Assembly: GCA_026315105.1 (NCBI GenBank)
Contig: CM048744.1
Span: forward strand, 25,275,759 to 25,339,758
Source of the DNA: Locusta migratoria
Taxonomy: Eukaryota; Arthropoda; Insecta; Orthoptera; Acrididae
Length of the DNA: 64,000 bases
Direction: 5' to 3'
Shown: piece after piece, positions 53,592 through 62,130 of the stretch
Numbering within the stretch: position 1 is the first letter of the stretch
How the letters are laid out: each line of letters starts with the position of its first letter
Program-made: the position numbers and the translations under genes
The notes under the pieces: generated by a model
Told to the model about the DNA's origin: nothing
What the model saw: only the letters and a program-made list of their open reading frames with translations
Database searches by the model: none

Positions 53592-56103
53592 TTTTTTTGG
53601 CTATCGGCTCCTGTACTCCTCCTAACGGGGCTACCGCATATTCTAGGTTTGGCCTGACAAATGTTTTGTATGTATGGAGTGCAGTTCTCGTTTCGCATCC
53701 GCGGAAACGCCCCTGGACTTGTCGGATGAGGTTTTGTCTTTTGCGAATTTTGTTTAATATGTGGCTGAGGTGGGATTTCCAGTTAAGATGTTTGTTCATG
53801 TACACCCCGAGGTATCTCACGTCGTTGGCTAGTCTAAGGGGAGTGTTCCAGAGTGTTAGGTGTATGTCGTTTGTGTCTTGTTGTTTTTTTCGTGTTAAGT
53901 GTCTGTGTTGAAAGAGTATGGTTTGTGTTTTATTGGGGTTGGGGCGGATTCTCCATTGTGCCATCCAGGTATCTAGTCTCTGTATGTATCTTTGTGCTTT
54001 GTGTTGTGTTGTGGTTGTGCGTAGTTCGGTACACCAATATGCTGTATCATCAGCATACAGGCCTACCGTTTCTGTTTGTGTTGGTGGAATGGGGATATCA
54101 GCAGTGTATAATGAGTACAGGAGTGGTGATAGAATTCCTCCTTGTGGTACCCCGGCTTGTGGTGTAAAGCCTTCTGATTTTTGCTCACCCACGTGTACGA
54201 TGCACGTTCTGTTGGTCAGGTACTTCTCTACAATTCTGACTACTTTGGTGGGTATTCCTTGTTTTGTTAATTTATAGAGAAGTCCCTGATGCCATAATTT
54301 GTCGAACGCTCGTTCGATGTCCAGCATTACTGCAAGGGTACAGTGGCCTTTATTGAATCCTTGTGTGATGGTGTCTGTGAGTTTAAAAAGTGGATCGCTG
54401 GCGGAGTGGTTTGCTCTGAAGCCTGATTGTATAAGGGGGAGAATGTTGTGTGTTTCGATGTATGTTTTGAGGCGGTCAGTTATTATACGTTCATAGGTTT
54501 TGCCTATGACGTCCAGGAGGGAGATGGGTCGGTAGGATTTGGGATCGGTTTTTGGTTTGTCTGGTTTTGGGATTAGGATGGTCTTGCTGGTTTTCCAGCT
54601 GGATGGGAAGGTTTCATGGTGGAGGCAGTAATTAAACATTGTTTCGAGGATAGGTAGGAGGAGGTGTAGGTGCGCTTTTTGGAGGTGTAGTCTTTTTATG
54701 TTGCTTTGTCCTGGTGCTGTGTTTTTTCCACTGTAGATTGCGTCTGCTATTTCTGTTTCGGTGATGTGTTGTGTGAGGAGTGATTGGGTTTCTGTGTCGG
54801 TTGTTGGTGTTTCAAGTGTGTGTGGTAGTGTGGTGTCTATGTGGTGTCTGAATGCTTCATTGAATTTATCATCAGTGGGGAAGGCGTATACTTCTTGCAA
54901 TACTTGTTTAAAAGCATCTGCCTGTTCTTTCTCATCAGTGGTGGGTTCATTGTTTATGAGTAGTGTCGTCTTAGTTATCTTCCTTTGCCCAGTTAGGGTT
55001 TTGAATCTATCCCAGAATTTCTTCCCTTCCCTGTAGTTAAGTGTGGTGCACGTGTCTTCCCATTGTTGTTGCTTGTGTTCGGAAATAATTCTTTTCATCC
55101 TTGCATTCAGTCTGTTCCATTGGCGTTTTAGATCTGGATTTCTGTCTCGCCTCATCTCTCTGTGCAGTTGTTTTTTCTGCCTTATGAGACTGAGGGCTTC
55201 TTGGGGGATGGTTGGTTTCCAATTTTCTATTGTTATTGTGGGGATGGCTTCTTGTATGGCTTTATGGAATGCAGTGTTTAGTTTTGTTGTGATTAATTCT
55301 AGGTCCTGTGTGTCTGTTATGCAGATTGGGGACATGAGTTCCTCAGTGAGGGTTTCTTTATATTTGTTCCAGTCTGCATCCTTATACTTGTGTATGGTGC
55401 GCCTGGTGGGGATGGGTGGAGGTGGTTGGCTTGCTGTTGTTGAGAAGAGGATTGGAATGTGATCACTTGTTATGGAGTTGCCAGTTCTAGGTTGGGTTAT
55501 TGTGTCGTCTATGCTTGGGTTATATAGTATGTGGTCAGGTGCAGATGTGCCATGGTGACCAATGAAGGTTGGTTCATATATAGGTAATCTACTTATTGGC
55601 TCTGTTGTAAGGAGGTCGAAAAGAATTCTTCCGTTTCTGTTATCTTGTCTGTCACCTAGCTGGTGGTGCCTTGCATTTAGGTCGGCCATTAATATGGTGT
55701 TTGGTTGCGAGGTAATGTGCTGTATGAACTGTGTGGGTAGTGGTGTTTCGGGGGTATTGTATAGGCAGGCTATATTAAGAGGCCTTCTGTTTCGATCGGT
55801 CGTCCTAATAAGCATGGCTTCTATGTTGTTATAAGCAGCTGGCAGCGGCAGTTCCTTCGTTGCGATGTCGTTTCTGACATAGATAGCTATGCCTCCTCTG
55901 CCGTCCTGTCTGTACTTGCGGTATGTATTGTAACCTGTTAGGTCGCATTTGTCTGTGTCTTTTAGCCAAGTTTCGGCTATGGCAGCTATGTGTATGTCTT
56001 CAGTTTTCAGTGTGTGTATGAGTAGTGTCCGTTTGTTTTTGATGCCTTGGGTATTTACGAAGAGTAGATTAAGTGTTTGTGTTTGTTCTTGAGTGTGCGC
56101 CAT
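53323..56103 (-). CDS. LINE endonuclease-reverse transcriptase (Jockey superfamily), 926 codons, C-terminal frameshift
   Basis: Residues 1-220 form the endonuclease that nicks target DNA: NTQGIKNK (17-24), AETWLKD with Glu44, ADLNARH with Asp141/Asn143, APDHILY with Asp190, SDH at 213-215. Residues ~450-760 form the reverse transcriptase: RPISLLD (525-531), SGFRANHSASD (560-570), LDIERAFD with Asp595, GVPQGGILSPLLY (651-663), YADD at 683-686. All catalytic residues are present. After LEYAVAPLGG the frame is thrown off at an A8 run (T8 at 53591-53598). The true C-terminus continues in another frame to about 53247. The start at 56103 gives MAHTQEQTQ just before the domain; no better start seen. 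Confidence 0.9.
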   Translation of the reverse strand: MAHTQEQTQTLNLLFVNTQGIKNKRTLLIHTLKTEDIHIAAIAETWLKDTDKCDLTGYNTYRKYRQDGRGGIAIYVRNDIATKELPLPAAYNNIEAMLIRTTDRNRRPLNIACLYNTPETPLPTQFIQHITSQPNTILMADLNARHHQLGDRQDNRNGRILFDLLTTEPISRLPIYEPTFIGHHGTSAPDHILYNPSIDDTITQPRTGNSITSDHIPILFSTTASQPPPPIPTRRTIHKYKDADWNKYKETLTEELMSPICITDTQDLELITTKLNTAFHKAIQEAIPTITIENWKPTIPQEALSLIRQKKQLHREMRRDRNPDLKRQWNRLNARMKRIISEHKQQQWEDTCTTLNYREGKKFWDRFKTLTGQRKITKTTLLINNEPTTDEKEQADAFKQVLQEVYAFPTDDKFNEAFRHHIDTTLPHTLETPTTDTETQSLLTQHITETEIADAIYSGKNTAPGQSNIKRLHLQKAHLHLLLPILETMFNYCLHHETFPSSWKTSKTILIPKPDKPKTDPKSYRPISLLDVIGKTYERIITDRLKTYIETHNILPLIQSGFRANHSASDPLFKLTDTITQGFNKGHCTLAVMLDIERAFDKLWHQGLLYKLTKQGIPTKVVRIVEKYLTNRTCIVHVGEQKSEGFTPQAGVPQGGILSPLLYSLYTADIPIPPTQTETVGLYADDTAYWCTELRTTTTQHKAQRYIQRLDTWMAQWRIRPNPNKTQTILFQHRHLTRKKQQDTNDIHLTLWNTPLRLANDVRYLGVYMNKHLNWKSHLSHILNKIRKRQNLIRQVQGRFRGCETRTALHTYKTFVRPNLEYAVAPLGGVQEPIAKKNVQHRTKATPKHREITSPNTKQRGVRHNTNRTTTNKNGQTASQIWQKHITKKARHGTHNFNSTQNYTKTKIQIHHTIHDSCTKHSQSIP

Positions 56104-56204
56104 TTCTGCGGTTGTTTTGGTTTGTGGGTTGGGTGTGGAGGGTTACTGCTGTGTGTCGTCTCTTTGTGTGTGTTGTTTGTGATTTGGTGCCTGTTTGGAA
56201 CGCG

Positions 56205-56275
56205 CCCAGTATTTATGCCTAGGCGTTAGGCGTTCCATATGCGGTCCGCGCCGAGTCAGCTGCTCTGTGATTGGT
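56205..56275 (-). promoter_or_regulatory. Candidate promoter: CCAAT box and TATA-like box
   Basis: On the minus strand GACCAATCAC (CCAAT at 56274-56270) lies ~55 bases before GCATAAATACTGG (CATAAATA at 56217-56210), ~105 bases upstream of the LINE ORF start. The spacing suits an RNA polymerase II promoter. Whether it belongs to the LINE or to the 3' end of the Penelope-like element is unclear. Confidence 0.35.
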
Positions 56276-56290
56276 CCATTCCCGAGAGGG

Positions 56291-56440
56291 TGTGTCTGGC
56301 TGCTGCCTGGTGCTCCCCCCACCGTCCGCGCCGCTCCAGGCGCTCCCTCCGCCGTCCGCGCCGCTCCAGGCGCTCCCTGCGCCGTCCGCGCCGCGCCAGG
56401 CGCTCCCTCTGCTGTCTGCAACGTGCCAGGTGCTCTCCTA
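56291..56440. repeat. 30-bp GC-rich minisatellite, four full units plus partial ends
   Basis: Units at 56311-56340, 56341-56370, 56371-56400 and 56401-56430, each ending CCAGG and containing GTCCGCGCCGC or a variant. Partial units flank them. Being a multiple of three it stays open on both strands (Gly-Ala-Pro repeats), which should not be taken for a protein. It sits between the Penelope-like ORF and the LINE ORF. Confidence 0.93.
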
Positions 56441-56459
56441 GTCGCTTTTCGTTGCGATT

Positions 56460-57821
56460 TTAGAAGCTCCAGTGCTGGGTTCCATGCTGCACTGAGTTGA
56501 TATCCAGGTTTTCACTGATTTTAATCTCAATGGATTCTTTTATGACACTGTCCCAGAATCTCGGCGTCTGTGTTACTATTCTGGCGTTGTTGTAGTCCAT
56601 GGAGTGGCCAAGTTCTAGGCAGTGTTCAGTCACTGCTGATTTCGTAGCTTGTCGCAGTCTGGTGTGCCTCTGGTGTTCCTTGCACCTGATTTGAACCGTC
56701 CTGGTGGTCTGGCCTATGTATGCCAACCCACACTGGCACGGTATGCTGTAAATTCCTGGCCTCTGTAGTCCCAGGTCGTCCTTGGTGTTGCCCAATAGTG
56801 CACCGATCTTCGTGGGTGGGCAGAACATGCTCTTAATGTCGTGTTTAGACAAAATTCTGCTGATTTTAGCAGATATTGGCCCTGCATATGGTAGGTATGC
56901 CACCCTCTTGGCCTCTTCCTGTTCCTCTTCCGGTTCCTTCACTGCACTTACTGAGTGAAACGCCCTCTGGATGTCTGTGGCAGAATACCCATTCCTGTTG
57001 AATACTGACCGCAAGTGTGCCATCTCTGTCATCAGACTGTCAGCATCAGAGAGCGTCTGTGCCCGATGGATAAGAATTTTGAGCACACCATTCTTTTGTG
57101 CTGGATGGTGACAACTGTTGGCTGGTAGATACAAATCTGTATGCGTGGGCTTGCGATAAACACTGTGCCCAAAGGTGCCATCTGCCTTCCTCTTAACCAG
57201 CACATCCAGGAAAGGGAGTAGTCCCTCCTTCTCCAGTTCCATGGTGAACTTTATATTGGGGTGGCGTGAGTTCAGGTGCTCCAGGAAGTTGTCCAGCTCC
57301 TCCTTACCATGGGGCCAGATGACAAAGGTGTCATCAACATATCTGTAGAAACATTTTGGTTGATGTGTGGCTGCTGTTAGTGCCTCTTCCTCGACTTTTT
57401 CCATAAATAGGTTGGCTACTACTGGTGAGAGGGGACTACCCATCGCCACCCCTTCTGTCTGCTCATAAAATTGACCTCCGTAAAGGAAGTATGTCGAGGT
57501 CAGTACATGCTTGAACAGATCCAAGATGGCACCATCGAATTGTTCCCCAATGAGCTTAAGCGAGTCATTCAGTGGGACCCGGGTGAACAAGGACACCACA
57601 TCAAAGCTAACCATGATGTCTGAGTCTGAGATGCGTAGCTGTTGAAGGCGCTGTAAGAAATCCTCCGAGTTTCGAATGTGGTGTGAGCACTTCCCCACAT
57701 AAGGTGACAACATCTTCTTCAAATAAGCTGCTGTGGGGTAGGTGGCTGCCCCGATATTGCTAACAATAGGTCGAAGTGGCACTCCCTCCTTGTGGACTTT
57801 GGGTAGTCCGCATGAAATCAT
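56460..57821 (-). CDS. Penelope-like element: reverse transcriptase and GIY-YIG endonuclease, N-terminally truncated
   Basis: A single open frame of 453 codons. RT: GLPKVHKEGVPLRPIVSNIG (5-24), SFDVVSLFTRVP with Asp74, GVAMGSPLSPVVANLFME (124-141), YRYVDDTFVIW with YVDD at 161-164, FLDVLVKR (204-211). Then a ~100-residue linker with a Glu-rich stretch (297-303), and GIY at 356-358 with YIG at 368-370, followed by RCKEHQRHTR and a Glu-bearing KESIEIK. Penelope-like elements use this pair for target-primed insertion. The N-terminal region before the LPKVHK motif is missing; it is replaced at 57820-57836 by (AAT)n on the coding strand. Catalytic residues intact. Confidence 0.92.
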   Translation of the reverse strand: MISCGLPKVHKEGVPLRPIVSNIGAATYPTAAYLKKMLSPYVGKCSHHIRNSEDFLQRLQQLRISDSDIMVSFDVVSLFTRVPLNDSLKLIGEQFDGAILDLFKHVLTSTYFLYGGQFYEQTEGVAMGSPLSPVVANLFMEKVEEEALTAATHQPKCFYRYVDDTFVIWPHGKEELDNFLEHLNSRHPNIKFTMELEKEGLLPFLDVLVKRKADGTFGHSVYRKPTHTDLYLPANSCHHPAQKNGVLKILIHRAQTLSDADSLMTEMAHLRSVFNRNGYSATDIQRAFHSVSAVKEPEEEQEEAKRVAYLPYAGPISAKISRILSKHDIKSMFCPPTKIGALLGNTKDDLGLQRPGIYSIPCQCGLAYIGQTTRTVQIRCKEHQRHTRLRQATKSAVTEHCLELGHSMDYNNARIVTQTPRFWDSVIKESIEIKISENLDINSVQHGTQHWSF

Positions 57822-57836
57822 TATTATTATTATTTT

Positions 57837-59600
57837 CGTTTTAGTTTGTGCTTACCGATAGATGAGAATGTTTGATTAAGTCTGTGTAATCTGCAGCCGT
57901 TCTTTAGTAGTGAAATAGTAAGAGAGCTGGCACAGTTTGTGACGTCACTTCCCCTTTTGAACGTCACTTGTGGTGACGCCATCCAAGACGGCTACCAGTG
58001 GCAGGTAACCCACACACCCAATGAAATCATCCAAGATGGATGGCTGTGGTAGGATATTTTTTTGGTCAGAATTTTCTCCAAATGCCGCCATTCAGAGAGC
58101 AACATGCTTCCTATGTAAGTTTTTGGGTGGGAAAATGTCTCTGCCTGTGCTGAAGTTTTGTAGTGGCAGGATGTGTTCCATTGATGATATGCTTGTGGTG
58201 GACAGAGAAGAGTTCAATGTAACCATGGAAGTGAGGACAGTCTTCATAGCATGCTGCATGAGGAATGGAAAAAGTGATACTGAAGAAGAATACTTATTAT
58301 TTATTTACTGGTGTGCAGTGGAATGGTTTGAAGTTGCATTTCTCAACCCACAGGATCTTTTGATTCTGATGAAACTGTATGTATTGTCTGAAAACAGCAT
58401 TTAAACATCCAAAGCACAAGATATGACTGCCACCAATTAATAGTTCTACGTTTTGCTGGTAGAGGGCGCTGTGACACCCCCCCACCCCCAGCCCCAAGAT
58501 TTGGAAAATGGCGTTGGTGTTTTTATTACAATACCACAGCATATTAGCATACCTCATACAAGTAGGAATACTGATGGTACTCAAAACAGCTGTAAGTCAT
58601 CTCATAATGGAAAACTACACATTGGTTTCCATGGGAATAATTAAATTCCAGAAACACATGTTGTCTCTATACACCAAAGGAACTCAAAAGAGGGAAGGCG
58701 TGAAATTAAATTTTCTGCTTTTACCGGGATTCATACCCTGAACCTTCCTGCTTATAGCAGTAATTTTAGGCACCCTGCCACCGTAGCATTGTAGGTCATG
58801 CAAGAAAACATTCCTTCAAAACAAAAAAAAATTAATTCTTACTCGACGCTCCCATATGTAACTCATATACATGATTACGAGACTCTCCAATAGCGGAATA
58901 GCATCCCAGCATCGAATGTAATTGTTCCTCAGGTGTTGGTGATATTAATATTACACAATAATTGATTTTTAGAGATTTATGTTGTGTCATTACATCAAAG
59001 ATATTGAATAGAAGACAAGGCACATGAGTGCACGGAGTGCCCGGTCAAATTAAAGTATATGCTTAGGATATTCCGCACATTCAGCTATAATAGTGTTGTG
59101 GTGACTGAGTGAATAAAGAAACTGCCTTGTAAGCAGGATCGAATTGTGTCCATGACATATATTTTAATTCCATGCCTCACCTTATAATGAATATTTTTTC
59201 ATATGAGTCATATACCACACTTCACGTAAAAGAGTGTCAGATAATGATATTAGAAGTCGTTGGTGGCTATGGGCACTTATCTGGGAATGACCCCATAGAG
59301 TCTGAGCATTACTTAGGTCCGGTGATAATGGTGGACTTGGGAAATGCAACATTACATCCTCGTGCTGAGGAAACCAAGCCTCCAGGAGCAGGACTGTTGC
59401 AACACATGGCCTCTATTCTTGGGATGAAGCATCCCCATTGTGGAAAAAATAGGATGGAACCAATAATCGTTAATAAAGAATCCAACGAGAGGAGGCCCAA
59501 CACTGGTTTTTGCAATATACATCCTTACTTATGTATTACACACCGATTTGTATCACAAACTGATCTTTTCAGTTGAGCAATCGTCAATGAGTATATATAT
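57837..59600. other. Unassigned stretch
   Basis: About 1.75 kb. Frames of 127 codons (58021-58404, plus) and 134 codons (59172-59576, plus) start with ATG but show no domain I recognise. The second includes Pro/Gly-rich text without repeats. Short tandem duplication-like wording (CATCCAAGACGG / CATCCAAGATGG at 57980 and 58028) is present. An (AT)n run at 59591-59608 precedes the next transposon. Confidence 0.45.
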
Positions 59601-60069
59601 ATATATATACAGGATGTTTCACTAAGTGTGTTTGCATATGTAACTTATAAAATTATAGGTGACGGGAAATTTCAATGCGGTAGGTCAACACAAGAAATGT
59701 TACACTTTCTGCGGAGCTATGAACATCATTTTCCAACGAGTTACAGCCCAAAGATATAATTTTTAAATGGAACAATAGTTTTTTCTATCGTGCAATGGAA
59801 TCGTTGAAACCAGCTGCGTCCCAATCAATTTAAACTACATTCCTATCACTGTTAGTTTGCGAGCTACAACCCTTCAAAGTTTCAGGGGCAGATACCACAC
59901 GGTGTACATAATACATGGCTGTGTGGTGGGTGATGGATGTGATGGCGGTGGGAAATTGATTTACATGAGATGTTCAAATGTGTGTGCTTGTTCCTCAATG
60001 CATAAAGCAATACACCGTGGGAAAGATCTGCGGACGAGATGTAACATCGCCGGTGTGACGGGGCGACAT

Positions 60070-61023
60070 ACGTCCTAGATGCGCCGTTTTAGATCATCTG
60101 GGAATGTGGGCTCAGTGACATAAACACGATCCTTTAGATATCCCCACAAAAAGAAATCTACTGGTGTAAAAATCGGTCGACCTTGCGGGCCATGAATGAC
60201 GATCATGGCACCCCAACCATCTTCCTGCAAACCTGTTGTTTAGTTCTTCCACAACAGTACGCCCAGAATGGGCTGGGTGACCATCGTGCTGCATCGACAT
60301 ATATACTCTCGTGTGTAGACACACATGTTCAAGGAGACCACCCAAACTGTCGGCTATAAAAGCGTGATATAACTCACCTGTCAGTGTACCTGGGAAGTAG
60401 TGTGGACCGATGATTTCATCATCAAGGATTCCACACCACACGTTAATAGACCACCTACGTTGACAGTCGACAAGTCGTACCCACTGAGGATTGTCTGCGG
60501 CCCAGTAGCGCATGTTATGGTGATTTACTGCACCATAATTTGTGAACGTGGACTCATCAGAGAACATAACATTTTGTAAAGACTCCAGCGTGAAATTACG
60601 CATGGCCCACTCACAGAATGTTACTCTTGCACGGAAATCGTTCCCATGCAGCTCCTGGGTTAGTGACAGGCGGTACGGGTGAAACCTGTGGCCGTGTACT
60701 ATACGCCACAAAGATGTGAGACTGACACCAGCGACTGCAGCAACGGCTCGTAAGCTGACATGAGGATCGTGGTGTAGTGCAGCTAAAACAAACACCTCCG
60801 TCTCCTCACTTCTTGCAGGTCTTCATCTGTTATTTCGGCGCATTACCAAGCTGCCTGTTTCCCGAAGTCGTTGTTCGGCACGTAAGAACGTAATGGCTGC
60901 CGGGGCTCTTCGCCTAGGATATCTCATGGCATACGCCATGGCTGCTTCAGTGGCATCGTGTCGGCTCTCGCCGAGCATCAGCAACATGTCAACGTACTCG
61001 TTGTTCGTGTATGCCATCGTCAT
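60070..61023 (-). pseudogene. DUF4817-type mariner-like transposase with one stop and one frameshift
   Basis: Start chosen at 61023 (MTMAYTNNEYVDMLLMLGE), which opens the helix-turn-helix: AMRYPRRRAPAAITFLRAEQ and RLRETGSLV. A TGA at 60823-60825 interrupts the frame once; reading continues in the same frame to 60112. Catalytic blocks: MFSDESTF (first Asp), MQHDGHPAH (second Asp), then WPARSTDF. A one-base shift there moves the third block (TPVDFFLWGYLKD) to another frame. Spacing from second to third acid is about 42 residues. With two lesions it is recently dead. Confidence 0.85.
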
Positions 61024-61208
61024 CGGATGGCAGTAACTGTGGTATATTGAGCCCCGGTTGTTTGTGTGGTTCCAACTGTCGGGTGCAGCGACAGTCGGCA
61101 GTCTAACAGCGCATCGAGGAAGCTTCTCGCCCCGTGACACCGGCGACGTTAAAACTCGGCCGCATCACATTTAGAAGGCGCATTGCATTATGCATTGAGG
61201 AACATGGA

Positions 61209-61357
61209 TTCAAATTCAAATGTTTGTAAACTGCGTGATCATCAGTCCGTAGCTTACAAACTACTTAAATCTAGGTAAACTAACCTAAGGACAGACACAC
61301 ACACCCATGCCCCAGGGAGGACTCGAACTTCCACGGCGAGCAACCGCGCGCTCCAAG
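61209..61357 (-). mobile_element. tRNA-related SINE, family B, 5'-truncated, with 12-bp target duplication
   Basis: Reversed. Keeps the 3' module and B box (GGAAGTTCGAGTCC) but lacks the A-box end. Flanks GAGGAACATGGA at 61197-61208 and 61358-61369. It splits the right terminal repeat of the transposon. Confidence 0.94.
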
Positions 61358-61737
61358 GAGGAACATGGACACAAATTTGAACATTCATGTAAATCAATTT
61401 CCCACCACCATAACATCCATCAGCCACCACGCAGCCATGTATTAAGTACAGCGTGTGGTATCTCCCCTGAACCATTGAGGGTTGTAATTCTCAAACGAAC
61501 AGTGATAGGAATGTAGGTTAAATAGATTTGGACGCAGCTGGTTTCAACGAATCCAATGCACGATAGAAAAAACTATTGTTCCATTTCAAAATTACATCTT
61601 TGTGCTGTAACTCTTTGGAAAATGATACAATAAACTATGTTCATAGCTCCGCAGAAAGTGTAACGTTTCTTGTGTTGACCTACCGCTTTAAATTCTACTG
61701 TCACCTATTATTTTATAAGTTACATGTCATTCTCATT

Positions 61738-61903
61738 GCCGACCGCGGTGGCCGAGGGGACTAAGGCGCTCCAGTCACGGTCTGCACGGCCACTACGGTC
61801 GGGGGTTCGAATCCCCCCTCGGGCATGGATTTTTGTGCCGTCCTAGTTCGTAAGTAGTTCATAAGTAGTTTGTAAGTTTAGGGACTGATGACCCCGTAGT
61901 TAA
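61738..61903 (+). mobile_element. tRNA-related SINE, family A, 3'-truncated
   Basis: Complete head and body (GACCGCGGTGGCCGAGGGGA, B box GGTTCGAATCC) but the 3' module stops at CCCCGTAGTTAAG. It abuts the right arm of the transposon, so the junction probably removed the transposon tip as well. Confidence 0.9.
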
Positions 61904-62130
61904 GTTGATTTGCTGTCCCCTCCCCCTCTCCCAAACTCGCCAGACCTGAATCCAATCGAACACAATAAGAGACTCGGCTGACTTGTGTGGGCAGACATAG
62001 GCCTCCGTTATCTGTTCCAGAGATGAACATATTGACTGTAGTTATGAGGTCTTAATGTTGAAGCTGATCTATGGAAATATGACTCGTCAGAATGACAGTA
62101 TAGATTGGACTTGAATAAAAAGTGAAGAGA
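61904..62130. mobile_element. Tc1/mariner-type transposase scraps (weak)
   Basis: The plus strand at 61937-61966 reads NSPDLNPIEH, the third catalytic region of Tc1-type transposases (SPDLNPIE). The minus strand near 62110-62040 reads SNLYCHSDESYFHRSAS, resembling a first catalytic block (SDES.FH). The two lie on opposite strands, so they come from different insertions or an inversion. Low certainty. Confidence 0.4.

Larger units (their letters stand above)
52570..56290 (-). mobile_element. Jockey-superfamily LINE, best preserved in the window
   Basis: 3' end is a 60-base poly(A) (seen as T at 52570-52629), preceded by a ~620-bp 3' untranslated region (52630-53246). One long ORF with endonuclease and reverse transcriptase follows on the minus strand. 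The 5' limit is uncertain: it ends at or before the minisatellite at 56291-56440. No ORF1 is visible, so it is either 5'-truncated or of a type with a single ORF. The pure, long poly(A) and the open frame point to a young insertion. Confidence 0.85.
59609..61737. mobile_element. Mariner-like transposon with ~400-bp terminal inverted repeats
   Basis: The left end CAGGATGTTTCAC follows a TA dinucleotide at 59607-59608. The left arm 59609-60013 is matched in inverted orientation by 61178-61737 minus the inserted SINE. Shared blocks include ACTTTCTGCGGAGCTATGAA, GGAACAATAGTTTTTTCTAT and TTCCTATCACTGTT. The outermost ~25 bases of the right arm are missing or diverged, and a SINE follows directly. 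The core encodes a DUF4817-type transposase on the minus strand. The arm length is unusual, since mariner ends are normally ~30 bp. Confidence 0.85.

Noticed and set aside
53251..55834. Long plus-strand frames rich in Cys and Val
   Set aside because: Antisense shadows of the Jockey-type ORF, whose minus-strand frame has all catalytic motifs in order.
56143..56500. Gly-Ala-Pro repeat protein encoded by the minisatellite
   Set aside because: The 30-bp unit is open in more than one frame on both strands, as expected for a period divisible by three. No homology.
58021..59576. Two plus-strand frames of 127 and 134 codons as host genes
   Set aside because: No domain, no repeat of composition typical of coding sequence, and no splice context that I could defend. 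Left as unassigned.
6005..61903. tRNA-like heads with A and B boxes as functional tRNA genes
   Set aside because: The acceptor stems do not pair correctly, each head continues into the same SINE body, and target duplications flank the whole unit. They are SINEs.
6005..61903. CTGATGACC in the SINE 3' module as a hammerhead core
   Set aside because: The second box (GAAA) is absent; the segment instead forms a simple hairpin (GGGACT/AGTCCC).
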